A stretch of DNA of 46,695 bases, from the NCBI GenBank assembly GCA_002069125.1, contig MVZN01000020.1, positions 1-46,695 on the forward strand, written 5' to 3'. This document shows, piece after piece, positions 33,676 through 41,530 of this stretch; the first letter of the stretch is position 1, and each line of letters begins with the position of its first letter. Below the pieces are notes generated by a model. The model worked only from the letters and a program-made list of their open reading frames with translations, had not been told where the DNA came from and did no database searches. The position numbers were made by a program, and so were the translations under genes. This DNA is from Spirochaetes bacterium ADurb.BinA120 (GTDB lineage Bacteria; Spirochaetota; UBA4802; UBA5368).

Positions 33676-33860
33676 TTATCGGACAAGTTGAACTATCTTT
33701 CGATAGAGGGCCTGAATGTTTACCGGTTTGGCTATATACCCGCCGAAGCCTTCGGCGATAAAGCGCTCCTGGTCCCCATTTATGTCCGCTACAAGGATTG
33801 TGTCGACGGCTCTTTCCATTAAAGCGCAAGAAGCGCCTTCATTGAAGGGCGCCGTTCTCG
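33676..33860 (-). pseudogene. Remnant of a response-regulator receiver domain
   Basis: On the minus strand the frame ending at TAA 33676-33678 encodes about 47 residues from an ATG at 33819 (the frame stays open a little further upstream). The segment DTILVADINGDQERFIAEGFG and then GYIAKPVN matches the second half of a receiver domain: the ALTA-like strand, the GDxERxxxxGxxGY helix and the conserved KP pair, followed by a final helix (LYRKIVQLV). The phosphoacceptor aspartate half is not found upstream, where cysE begins after a short gap. It appears to be a decayed 3' fragment. Confidence 0.6.
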
Positions 33861-33933
33861 TGTCGCGGCGCCGCCTTTGTCGTGCGCGTTCCTGCCATAT
33901 CCGCTTAAAGTCGGTCCGCGGTTTAATTTACAA

Positions 33934-33956
33934 TAAAAAAGACTCCTGAACGCAGG
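33934..33956 (-). terminator. Short terminator after cysE
   Basis: On the minus strand CCTG-CGTT-CAGG is followed by AGTC and then TTTTTT. The stem is only four pairs, so efficiency is uncertain. Confidence 0.45.
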
Positions 33957-33961
33957 CAGGG

Positions 33962-34915
33962 CTACTCGTCCTCCCTGCCCTGGTACAGCCTTGCGCCAGG
34001 CGGAACGTCTCGCGTTACCCATACGTTTCCGCCGATCTCCGCACCGCGCCCTATGGTGACGCGCCCGAGGATCGTCGCGCCCGAATATACTATTACATCG
34101 TCCTCCACGACCGGATGCCTCGGGATCCCCTTGATGGGCCTTCCAGCCTCGTCGAGCGGAAAGCTTTTAGCGCCGAGAGTCACGCCCTGATATATGCGGA
34201 CGTTGTTGCCTATAATGCAGGTTTCGCCGATGACAACGCCGGTGCCATGATCAATAAAGAAACGCTCGCCGATACGGGCGCCCGGATGGATGTCGATTCC
34301 GGTGGTGGAATGGGCCATCTCGGTGATTATCCGAGGGATGAGGGGCACGTCGAGGCGGTACAGCTCGTGCGCGATGCGGTAGTTAGTGAGGGCGGTTATG
34401 CTCGGATAGCAGAATATGGCCTCTCCCGGACTTTTAGCCGCAGGATCGCCCTCGTAGGCCGCCTGCACGTCCGTTGACAGCACCCGCCTTATCTCCGGAA
34501 GGGCCCCGATGAACGCAAGCGTGGTTTCGCGGGCCCTGGTCTCGCACAGCGCGCAATCGAGCGTCCCCTCCCTTTCGCACGAGAAGCACAGTCCCCTGTT
34601 TATCTGCTCGGCGAGGATGAGGAATATCCGGTCGATCGCCGAGCCTATGTAAAACCTCATGGTTCCCGGCTTAAGCTCGGGGTGTCCGTAGAATCCGGGG
34701 AATAAGACCGCGCGCAGGAGGTCGACTATCTCCCCGAGCGCCTCGATCGAGGGCATGGCGACCTCGTGGTGCCCGCCGTGAAATACCGGCTCGTACGATT
34801 CCGGCCGGCAGAGGGCGCCTACCACCGACTCGAGCAGCCGCACGTATTTTCCGTTTATCTCCCCGTTTTCGCTCGAAAGCCTCTTCGCCGCGCCCGCGCG
34901 GCATGACTTTTCCAT
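33962..34915 (-). CDS. cysE: Serine O-acetyltransferase
   Basis: CysE acetylates serine for cysteine synthesis. The 317-residue protein has an N-terminal helical domain and a C-terminal left-handed beta-helix of hexapeptide repeats (DIHPGARIGERFFIDHGTG onward, about 205-305), with the catalytic histidines in IDIHPGA and FIDHGTGVVIGE and the GVTLG loop. Its length and extended N-terminus match the EpsC/SATase-like branch. An insertion CFSC-x7-CALC (about 109-123) gives a four-cysteine group that could bind zinc. A promoter candidate lies upstream with a leader of about 125 bases. It has no cysK neighbour here. Confidence 0.93.
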   Translation of the reverse strand: MEKSCRAGAAKRLSSENGEINGKYVRLLESVVGALCRPESYEPVFHGGHHEVAMPSIEALGEIVDLLRAVLFPGFYGHPELKPGTMRFYIGSAIDRIFLILAEQINRGLCFSCEREGTLDCALCETRARETTLAFIGALPEIRRVLSTDVQAAYEGDPAAKSPGEAIFCYPSITALTNYRIAHELYRLDVPLIPRIITEMAHSTTGIDIHPGARIGERFFIDHGTGVVIGETCIIGNNVRIYQGVTLGAKSFPLDEAGRPIKGIPRHPVVEDDVIVYSGATILGRVTIGRGAEIGGNVWVTRDVPPGARLYQGREDE

Positions 34916-35045
34916 GTTTCTAAACCCCTTAACCCGCGATTACGCGCCGCAACGCCTCCACCGTTTAGACGCCCGGAAACACGATCGCGCCTGTTTGGGA
35001 CGGTTTCGGCGGGCCGAAGCGCCCGACGGCCGCCGTCATCCATCC

Positions 35046-35074
35046 GATATAACGCGGAAATATCATTATTTCAA
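35046..35074 (-). promoter_or_regulatory. Candidate promoter of cysE
   Basis: On the minus strand TTGAAA (35069-35074) is 17 bases from TATATC (35046-35051), in the AT-rich part of the 178-base gap after namZ. Confidence 0.45.
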
Positions 35075-35093
35075 ATATTATTTTTACGGGCGG

Positions 35094-36260
35094 TCAATCA
35101 TATAGTTGGTGGGCATTCGCCTGATCCCTGAATTCATCTTCCTCCGAAGCCCAACTCGCTGCGATCGCCTTCAGATCGGCGCCGGCCTCTATCATGCCGC
35201 GCAGCGCGTCGTTTCCGGCGAGAAGATCGAAGGCCGGACGGCCCGAATTGAACTCGTACACCCCGTGCGGGAAGCCGCATCCGTCCCCGTAAAGCCTTCT
35301 CGCCGCCCAGACCACGGCCACGCCCGCAAGGAACGGGCGAAACGATCCGGGGTCGCCCAGGTGCAGGAAAACGCCTCCCACGGTCCGGCCCGCAAACTTG
35401 TTGAATGTAGGCCGGAAATATGTCGGCCGGAATCGGACGCCGGGAATGTTCTGGGCGTTCAGCATGGCGGCGTATTCCTCCGGCTCTATGAACGGGGCCC
35501 CGCAGAGCTCAAACGGCGTAGTGCTTCCGCGCCCTTCGGATAGGGTGGTGCCTTCGAGGAGGCACATCCCCGGGTACACAAGGGCTGTCCCCGGCGTGGG
35601 CATGTTGGGGGAAGGGGCCACCCAGGGGAGACCGGTCTTTGCGTAGAGCATGGAGCGACGCCATCCCATCATCCTCGTTATCTTTAGATTTACGTCGAGC
35701 CGGTGACGCTTGCGGTACCACAGCGCGAGCTCGCCCGCGGTAAGTCCGTGCCGTACGGGCAGATGGAAAACCCCGACGAAGGACTCAAAGCCCGGTCCAA
35801 GCGAAGGGCCCTCCACGGCAAGCCCCCCGAGAGGGTTGGGGCGGTCGAGCACCACAAACTCGAGATCGCGCCCCGAGACGGACTCCATAAACATGGCCAT
35901 GGTGTTCACGTAGGTGTAGTACCGCGAGCCCACGTCCTGAATATCGAAGATAACCGTATCGATTCCATCCAGCACCTCCTCGAGCGGTCGCAGCGAGTTT
36001 ATGGAATCCCCGTAAAGGCTTATGATTTCCGGCCCCGCCCCGGGCTGCCCGGCGACAGGCACCTGGTCCTGCTCCGTGCCGTAGAGGCCGTGTTCCGGCG
36101 AGAACACCCGCCTGAGGCGAAGGCCCAAACGCGAGAAGGCCCGCCATGAGTATTCGAGCGAGGGAGTAATCGAGGTCTGGTTGGCGATGAGCGCAATGGA
36201 GCGTTTCGCGTAACGCCCGCTTTCGGAAAGAAAAATATCGAGCCCTGTACGCACATTCAT
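35094..36260 (-). CDS. namZ: Exo-beta-N-acetylmuramidase, NamZ/DUF1343 family
   Basis: NamZ removes MurNAc from the non-reducing end of peptidoglycan fragments. The 388 residues show the family motifs FSPEHGLYG (about 53-61), VIFDIQDVGSRYYTYVNTM (about 104-122), DRPNPLGG and PSPNMPT. The chain starts directly with the catalytic domain (VRTGLDIFL, residues 3-11): there is no signal peptide or lipobox, unlike the secreted B. subtilis enzyme, so it is probably cytoplasmic. Its ATG overlaps the murU stop as ATGA, and the upstream genes are the MurNAc-1-phosphate route enzymes, which supports intracellular salvage. Confidence 0.92.
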   Translation of the reverse strand: MNVRTGLDIFLSESGRYAKRSIALIANQTSITPSLEYSWRAFSRLGLRLRRVFSPEHGLYGTEQDQVPVAGQPGAGPEIISLYGDSINSLRPLEEVLDGIDTVIFDIQDVGSRYYTYVNTMAMFMESVSGRDLEFVVLDRPNPLGGLAVEGPSLGPGFESFVGVFHLPVRHGLTAGELALWYRKRHRLDVNLKITRMMGWRRSMLYAKTGLPWVAPSPNMPTPGTALVYPGMCLLEGTTLSEGRGSTTPFELCGAPFIEPEEYAAMLNAQNIPGVRFRPTYFRPTFNKFAGRTVGGVFLHLGDPGSFRPFLAGVAVVWAARRLYGDGCGFPHGVYEFNSGRPAFDLLAGNDALRGMIEAGADLKAIAASWASEEDEFRDQANAHQLYD

Positions 36261-37180
36261 GCCTTAAGCACCTCCCCGCCCAGGACAACGGCGTTTTCGA
36301 TACGCGCGCCGGCTTCCACACTGGAACCCGGCAGCAGGAGCGATGAAACGACCCGCGCGCCTGGGCCCACAGCACAGCCCTCCCCTATCACCGAAGCCAC
36401 TACCTTTGCGTCGTCCGCCACCCGTGCACTGCGCGCGACGGGAGAGGCGTCGAAGCCGCAGCCTGCGGCGGCCCTCTTAGCAAGGGGCGTATCCGCCAGG
36501 CCGAGTGATGCCGTGCGAAGCGAGCCTATCGAGCCGATGTCGAGCCAGAGGCCCTCGTGCTCGTAGAAGTCGAGCCGTTCGTGCGTTATGAGCCCCGTGT
36601 AGCCCGTGTACACTATGCTCGAAAAGCCCTCCTCGAGATAGCGGAAAATCGACGGGGAGAGCACCGCCGCCCCGGTATAGACCAATCCCGAAGCCACGCC
36701 CGTGCCCAGAAAATTCTTAAAATCGACCACACGCCCATCCCGAACTCCGGCCTGTCCTATCGACGCGGCCCCGGCTGCGCGATATAGAACAACCGTTCCG
36801 GGCGATGAGCTTTCACGATGCCGCCGGACGAGCGACGCCACATCCAGGTCCATTACGACATCGCTGTTAACAAGCAAAAAGTCGTCCCCCTCGAGCTCCT
36901 TCCTGCAATTCATCAGGCCGCCGCCGGTGCCCAGAATCTTTGGCTCGTACGAGAACGATACCTTAAGGCCGAAATTGTCCCGCTCCTCGAAGAAAGAGCG
37001 TATTATTTCGGGCCGGTAGTGCAGGTTTACGACCGCCTCCTTTATTCCGGCCGAGACGAGAATAGATATCGCATAACATATCGAGGGGACGTTGGCGACC
37101 GGAACGAGGGGCTTGGGGAAAATGTCGCTTACCGGCCTCAGGCGCTCCCCATATCCAGCGGCCAGTATGAAGCCCTTCAC
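36257..37180 (-). CDS. murU: MurNAc-1-phosphate uridylyltransferase, MurU-like
   Basis: This nucleotidyltransferase should form UDP-MurNAc from MurNAc-1-phosphate and UTP. The Rossmann-like N-terminal domain has LAAGYGERLRP (6-16), PKPLVPVAN (22-30), GTGGG and the metal aspartate in VNSDVVMD. Beyond it, about 80 residues (from 225) show hexapeptide-like repeats (ARVADDAKVVASVIGEGCAVGPGARV), an addition not found in the 220-residue Pseudomonas MurU. The GTG start at 37180 makes a GTGA overlap with amgK; an in-frame GTG at 37198 is possible. Other sugar-1-phosphate nucleotidyltransferases are similar, so the call leans on the amgK and namZ neighbours. Confidence 0.82.
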   Translation of the reverse strand: MKGFILAAGYGERLRPVSDIFPKPLVPVANVPSICYAISILVSAGIKEAVVNLHYRPEIIRSFFEERDNFGLKVSFSYEPKILGTGGGLMNCRKELEGDDFLLVNSDVVMDLDVASLVRRHRESSSPGTVVLYRAAGAASIGQAGVRDGRVVDFKNFLGTGVASGLVYTGAAVLSPSIFRYLEEGFSSIVYTGYTGLITHERLDFYEHEGLWLDIGSIGSLRTASLGLADTPLAKRAAAGCGFDASPVARSARVADDAKVVASVIGEGCAVGPGARVVSSLLLPGSSVEAGARIENAVVLGGEVLKA

Positions 37181-38190
37181 GCCCGGCCGCCTGCACACTC
37201 TAAGAGCAGCTCGAACACGCGCGAAAGCTCCGAGCGCCTCGAGGCGTACCCGCCGAGGTATGAGAGCGTGGAGGCTATGTTGGGCTCGTACCTCCGGCGG
37301 CCCAGCACGCGCGACTGGTAGGCGAAGGTGCCGACCGCCTTCACGTTGCGCTGGAAGGCCGAAAGATCGAAGAGCCGGTCGAACTCCGCGCGATCCATGG
37401 AGTGAATGCCCGCCTCCCGCGCCGATCGGTAATAGCGGTCCATAAGGCGCTCGAATAGCGGCGCATCGAGGACGAGATAAGAGTCCCTGAGAAGCGAGGC
37501 CAGGTCGTACTGGGGAAGCCCCATGCGCGCGTCCTGGAAATCGATGATGCAGGGCCTGCCGTCGCGTAACATGATGTTCCGAGAATGGAAATCGCGATGG
37601 TTCAGCACGAAAAGTTCCGGGCGTTGGAGCGCGCCGGCCACGCCGAGAAATTCGGCGCGGAGCTCGCGGAAAAAGGACGCGGGCGCGGAAAAGCCAAAGT
37701 AGTTTTTTACGGCGTGTTCGATGAAAAAATCGAATTCGAACATTAGCTTTTCCATGTCGAACGAACGCCCGAAGGGCACCGGCGAGCCGTCGGGGGGGAT
37801 GGACTGAAGGCGCGCCAGAATGTCGAGGATGGCCCCATAGAGCGCTTCCGCTTCATCGGCCGGGAGGGATGGGAAGCTCTCCTCCACAAGCGTGTCGCCC
37901 AGGTCCTCGAGGAGCAGAAGTCCGCGCGCACGGTCCAGGGCAAGTACGCGCGGAACCGGCACTCCATAGCGTTCGAGAAGGGAATGCACCACGAGGAACT
38001 GGTGCTCCCCGTCCGCCGATAAGGAAATGGTTTCGTCGTAACAAACCATAACGGGCCCGCCGGGCGCATAAGCGCGGTAATACCGGCGCATGGAGGCGTC
38101 GCCTGCGAGCGGGATAAGGGCCGCGCAATCTCCCGCGTTCCCGCGCACGAATTCGCGGATGATGTCGTCGTTCGGCCCGTCTACCGGCAT
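37177..38190 (-). CDS. amgK: Anomeric MurNAc/GlcNAc kinase, AmgK-like
   Basis: AmgK phosphorylates MurNAc at C1 in the cytoplasm. The 337-residue protein belongs to the aminoglycoside-phosphotransferase fold: LEDLGD (95-100) hinge region, the catalytic loop H198-RDFHSRN (198-205) and the metal motif IDFQD (216-220). An APH-type antibiotic kinase is unlikely because the next two genes are a MurU-like uridylyltransferase and a NamZ muramidase. ATG 38190 follows GAGG. The gene begins 151 bases after the ftsZ stop on the same strand, with a GC-rich hairpin between them. Confidence 0.85.
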   Translation of the reverse strand: MPVDGPNDDIIREFVRGNAGDCAALIPLAGDASMRRYYRAYAPGGPVMVCYDETISLSADGEHQFLVVHSLLERYGVPVPRVLALDRARGLLLLEDLGDTLVEESFPSLPADEAEALYGAILDILARLQSIPPDGSPVPFGRSFDMEKLMFEFDFFIEHAVKNYFGFSAPASFFRELRAEFLGVAGALQRPELFVLNHRDFHSRNIMLRDGRPCIIDFQDARMGLPQYDLASLLRDSYLVLDAPLFERLMDRYYRSAREAGIHSMDRAEFDRLFDLSAFQRNVKAVGTFAYQSRVLGRRRYEPNIASTLSYLGGYASRRSELSRVFELLLECAGGRA

Positions 38191-38295
38191 GGCCGCGCCT
38201 CATCGGCCTCGACCGGCCATGGGCCGCCCGGCCGCGTCGTTCGTCCCGTCCTCGAAGGGCCGGGCCGAGAGATGCCGCCCCCCGCGAACGGAGCG

Positions 38296-38324
38296 GCGGC
38301 CCGTCCCGTTTCGGGGCGGGCCGC
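38296..38324 (-). other. GC-rich hairpin between ftsZ and amgK
   Basis: Two 13-base arms (38296-38308 and 38312-38324) pair with one mismatch around a three-base loop. There is no U-run on the minus strand, so it may weaken rather than end transcription from ftsZ into the salvage genes. Confidence 0.5.
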
Positions 38325-38341
38325 AAGGGAGGGGGAGGGGG

Positions 38342-39520
38342 CTATTCAATGTGACGCCGCAAAAAGGCGGGTATCTCCAGGTCTTCCGTGGAGGGGTCCC
38401 TGCCATAGTCCTTAAGCCTCCGCCGCTCGTAATCGAGCGAGAAGGTCTGCATGCTCGCGGGCACCTTTTTCTCTATCCTGCTCTTGCCCTCTATCAGGGT
38501 AAGCGAGGCGCCGTTTTTCACTCCCGCCTCGGCCTCGGGCTTTCTGTTCAGCATGTTCTTCTTTCTGTCGAAGCCCGTGGCGATAACCGTAACCCGAACC
38601 CTGTCGTTCAGGATGGGATCTATCGTCGTGCCGAAGATGATGTTGGCCTCCGGGTCGACCTGGCTTGTGATTAGATCGGTCACCTCGTTCACCTCGTGCA
38701 GCGACAGATCGTTTCCTCCGGCTATGTTTATCAGCACCGCACGCGCGCCTTCTATACTCGACTCCTCCAGAAGCGGGCTGTTTATGGCCATCTGGGTCGC
38801 CTCGAGCGCCTTGTTCTCGCCGCTTCCCAGGCCCACTCCCATGAGGGCGTCACCGGTCTCCCTCATAACGGTTCTGACGTCGGCGAAATCCACGTTTACA
38901 AGGCCGGTAATCATAATAAGGTCCGAAATGCCCTGCACGCCCTGTCTCAGGATGTCGTCGGCCAGCTTGAACGCGTCGTCTATAGGCGTGCGGCGGTCGA
39001 TAATCTTTAAAAGCAGATCGTTTGGGATGGTGATGAGCGTATCCACCTTTTCCTTGAGATTGCGGATTCCCTCCTCGGCGCGCTCGGCGCGTTTGCGCCC
39101 CTCCACCCTGAAGGGCTTCGTGACGACCCCGAGCACCAGCGCGTGCTGCTCCTTGGCCACCTCGGCGACTATCGGCGCGGCGCCGGTGCCTGTCCCTCCG
39201 CCCATTCCGGCCGTAACGAAAACCATGTCGGCGCCCTTAAGGGCCTTCTGGATTTTGTCCCGGTCCTCGTTGGCCGCCTCGCGGCCTATGTCCGGGTCGG
39301 CGCCCGCCCCGAGGCCGCGCGTAAGCTTGTTTCCTATCTGGATCTTCACGGGGGCCAGAGACTCCCTTAGTTGCTGGGCGTCGGTGTTGCACACGATGAA
39401 CTCCACCCCCTCCATGCCCGTTGCGATCATTCGGTTGACCGCGTTGCAGCCGGCGCCCCCGACGCCGACTACCTTGATGATGGTGACCAACGGTTTTTCC
39501 TCTTCCAATCTGAACATCAT
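38342..39520 (-). CDS. ftsZ: Cell-division GTPase FtsZ
   Basis: FtsZ polymerises into the division ring. The 392 residues contain GGAGCNAV (21-28), the tubulin signature GGGTGTG (107-113), the catalytic T7-loop NVDFADV and the conserved C-terminal peptide [10 protein letters not shown] for FtsA and other partners. The linker between core and tail is short (about 50 residues). AGGAG stands nine bases before the first ATG; a second ATG follows directly. It ends the dcw cluster and is preceded by ftsA. Confidence 0.98.
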   Translation of the reverse strand: MMFRLEEEKPLVTIIKVVGVGGAGCNAVNRMIATGMEGVEFIVCNTDAQQLRESLAPVKIQIGNKLTRGLGAGADPDIGREAANEDRDKIQKALKGADMVFVTAGMGGGTGTGAAPIVAEVAKEQHALVLGVVTKPFRVEGRKRAERAEEGIRNLKEKVDTLITIPNDLLLKIIDRRTPIDDAFKLADDILRQGVQGISDLIMITGLVNVDFADVRTVMRETGDALMGVGLGSGENKALEATQMAINSPLLEESSIEGARAVLINIAGGNDLSLHEVNEVTDLITSQVDPEANIIFGTTIDPILNDRVRVTVIATGFDRKKNMLNRKPEAEAGVKNGASLTLIEGKSRIEKKVPASMQTFSLDYERRRLKDYGRDPSTEDLEIPAFLRRHIE

Positions 39521-39565
39521 TCCCCCCCTCTCCTAATGTTATGTCTCATTACCGGATAAAAAGAG

Positions 39566-40795
39566 CTAAAAATAATTGTCCACAAACTTCCTGAATCTCT
39601 TTCCGAACGATCCCAGCCTGCCGGAACGGTCCGATTTCGACCTGGTCCGAAAGCGGCTCATCTTGATTCCGTATTTTAAAAGCCCCACTCCGTTGGCGTA
39701 CTGCGGCGTAGCCACCACGTCCTTTAGCCCGGCTATGTCGCGTGGAAGGCCGACGCGCACCGGCATGTTGAAAACACGCTCGGCCGCCTCGACACAGCCC
39801 TCCATCATCGCCGCCCCGCCGGTCAGCACTATTCCCGCCGCCAGTATCTCCTTCTTCCCGCTGCGGGCGAGCTCGCGGTCCACCATCTCCATTATTTCGA
39901 GCATGCGAGGCTCGATGATCTGCGCGAGCTCCTGCCGGAATATTCTCCTCGGCGCGCGGCCGCCGACCGACGGCACCTCGATGGTCTCCGAGGCGTCGAC
40001 TATGTCCACCACCGAACAGCCGTGTTTCTTCTTGATCACCTCGGCCGACTCGATGGGCGTCCGCAGGCCTATGGAGATATCGTTGGTAACGTGGATGCCG
40101 CCGATGGACAACACCGACGAATAGGCCACACCGCCCTCTATGAACACCACTATGTCGGTGGTGCCCCCGCCTATGTCCACAAGCGCGACCCCCAGCTCCT
40201 TTTCGTCCCTGGAAAGCGCGGCCTCGGCCGATGCCAGCGGCGCGAAGATGACATCGGAACACTGATAACCGGCACGGTTCGTCGATTTCAACAGGTTCTG
40301 GATCGTCGTCGTCGAACCGGTTATAATGTGCACCTCGGCCTCGAGTCGCACTCCGCTCATCCCTATGGGGTCCTTTATGCCGGTCTGGTCGTCGACCGCA
40401 AACTCCTTCGACAGCACGTGGATTATCTCGCGGTCCACCGGAATCACCACCGCCTGCGCGGCCTCTATGACCCGCTTTATCTCGACCGGCGTTATGGTCC
40501 GCTGGCGGTTCGAGACCGCCACCACGCCCTTCGAATTCTCGCCCTTTATGTGCTGTCCCGTAACCCCCACGTAGGCCGTGCCGACCTCGGTTCCCGCCAT
40601 GAGCTCGGCGTCCTCTATGGCCTTTACGACCGAAGAAACGGTATTGTCGATGTTGATGATGACGCCGTTCTTAAGCCCGCGCGAGGGCGCGATCCCGACA
40701 CCGGTAACCTCTATCTGGTTGTTCTCGTTAACGAAACCGATCACCGCGCAGGTCTTCGTTGTGCCTATGTCGAGTCCGACGATTGTATCTTCCAT
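39566..40795 (-). CDS. ftsA: Cell-division actin-like protein FtsA
   Basis: FtsA tethers FtsZ to the membrane and recruits later division proteins. The 409-residue protein has GLDIGTTKTCAVIG (about 7-20), the 1C domain region and GGGTTDIVVF. The C-terminal region (RLGSFGKRFRKFVDNYF) forms the amphipathic membrane-targeting helix. ATG 40795 is chosen because AAGGAG stands seven bases before it; GTG 40798 just upstream is an alternative. It lies between ftsQ and ftsZ in the standard dcw order. Confidence 0.96.
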   Translation of the reverse strand: MEDTIVGLDIGTTKTCAVIGFVNENNQIEVTGVGIAPSRGLKNGVIINIDNTVSSVVKAIEDAELMAGTEVGTAYVGVTGQHIKGENSKGVVAVSNRQRTITPVEIKRVIEAAQAVVIPVDREIIHVLSKEFAVDDQTGIKDPIGMSGVRLEAEVHIITGSTTTIQNLLKSTNRAGYQCSDVIFAPLASAEAALSRDEKELGVALVDIGGGTTDIVVFIEGGVAYSSVLSIGGIHVTNDISIGLRTPIESAEVIKKKHGCSVVDIVDASETIEVPSVGGRAPRRIFRQELAQIIEPRMLEIMEMVDRELARSGKKEILAAGIVLTGGAAMMEGCVEAAERVFNMPVRVGLPRDIAGLKDVVATPQYANGVGLLKYGIKMSRFRTRSKSDRSGRLGSFGKRFRKFVDNYF

Positions 40796-40813
40796 CACTG
40801 GGCTCCTTGCATT

Positions 40814-41530
40814 TTACTTCAGTACCGCCGCTTCGGGGCGGACCTTCGCCTTCGCCGGGTAATACCTCGCCGCGTCCAGGTATCCCGCCAGGACGCTCAG
40901 GGTCCGGAAACTCGCCCCGCCGATATCGAGCGTAAACACGGTGGGCCTTCCCTTGAGCCTGATACGTATTTGCGGGTGCGAGGTCATATCGACCTCCTCT
41001 ATCTCCCGCATAACCGGAAGGCCTTCGGCCTCCAGCCTCGAGAGCGTCGAGATTATACCCCTCAACCTGGCCGAGGGCGCGCCCCCGGCCATATCGCCCG
41101 CGCCGGCCAGAATGAGCGGCCGCCCGACCGCGTGTATCGTCCCCGTGGAAAGCACCCGCATCCCTCCGTCGAGCTCAAGTGGCATCAGCGGGCCGCCCCC
41201 ATCGAGAAGCACCACGTGCGCGGGGACATTTTCCTCGACCGTTACCGAAAGCCGTCCGTCCTTCTCCTCCAGCGCGTACCTCCGCACCATGGGCATTTTA
41301 TCCAGGCCTTCACGGAGCGAACCGATATCTATGACGAGCGAATCCCCTTCGACCCGGTAGGCCGCAAGGGCCAGTATCTCCCATCGGCTGAGATATTTTA
41401 GCCCCTGGAATTCGACCCCCTTCACCGTCCGGACATCGCGCGAGGCCTCCAGACCTCCCTCCGGAAGCGCGGCGGCCAGTATCGCGCAAACCATCACCGC
41501 CGCGGCCTGTCGAAACCCGCGGGCCGTCAT
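40814..41530 (-). CDS. ftsQ: Cell-division protein FtsQ/DivIB
   Basis: FtsQ links the cytoplasmic ring to the periplasmic division synthases. The 238-residue protein has an N-terminal hydrophobic segment (about 8-24), then a POTRA-like domain (VRTVKGVEFQGLKYLSRWEI, about 34-53) and a beta domain (SVTVEENVPAHVVLLDGG; LIEAGDMAG-like GRPLILAGAGD). The cytoplasmic tail is very short. Sequence is divergent, so position between murC and ftsA is a large part of the call. Its start overlaps the murC stop in ATGA. Confidence 0.83.
   Translation of the reverse strand: MTARGFRQAAAVMVCAILAAALPEGGLEASRDVRTVKGVEFQGLKYLSRWEILALAAYRVEGDSLVIDIGSLREGLDKMPMVRRYALEEKDGRLSVTVEENVPAHVVLLDGGGPLMPLELDGGMRVLSTGTIHAVGRPLILAGAGDMAGGAPSARLRGIISTLSRLEAEGLPVMREIEEVDMTSHPQIRIRLKGRPTVFTLDIGGASFRTLSVLAGYLDAARYYPAKAKVRPEAAVLK

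Larger units (their letters stand above)
33421..33961. other. 541-bp region between the SCP2 operon and cysE
   Basis: No intact gene is present. From the SCP2 side it holds a palindromic intergenic element (33481-33596), a receiver-domain remnant (33676-33860) and a short terminator for cysE (33934-33956). Confidence 0.6.

Noticed and set aside
37177-38190. Aminoglycoside resistance kinase
   Set aside because: The fold is shared, but the overlap with murU and namZ makes a sugar-kinase role far more likely.
38451-39536. Plus-strand frame of 361 codons opposite ftsZ
   Set aside because: Serine-rich shadow of ftsZ with no ribosome-binding site or domain.
40022-41401. Long plus-strand open frame (459 codons) opposite ftsA and ftsQ
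   Set aside because: It is antisense to two clear division genes, is rich in Arg/His/Tyr/Gly as expected for a shadow frame of GC-rich coding DNA, and shows no domain.
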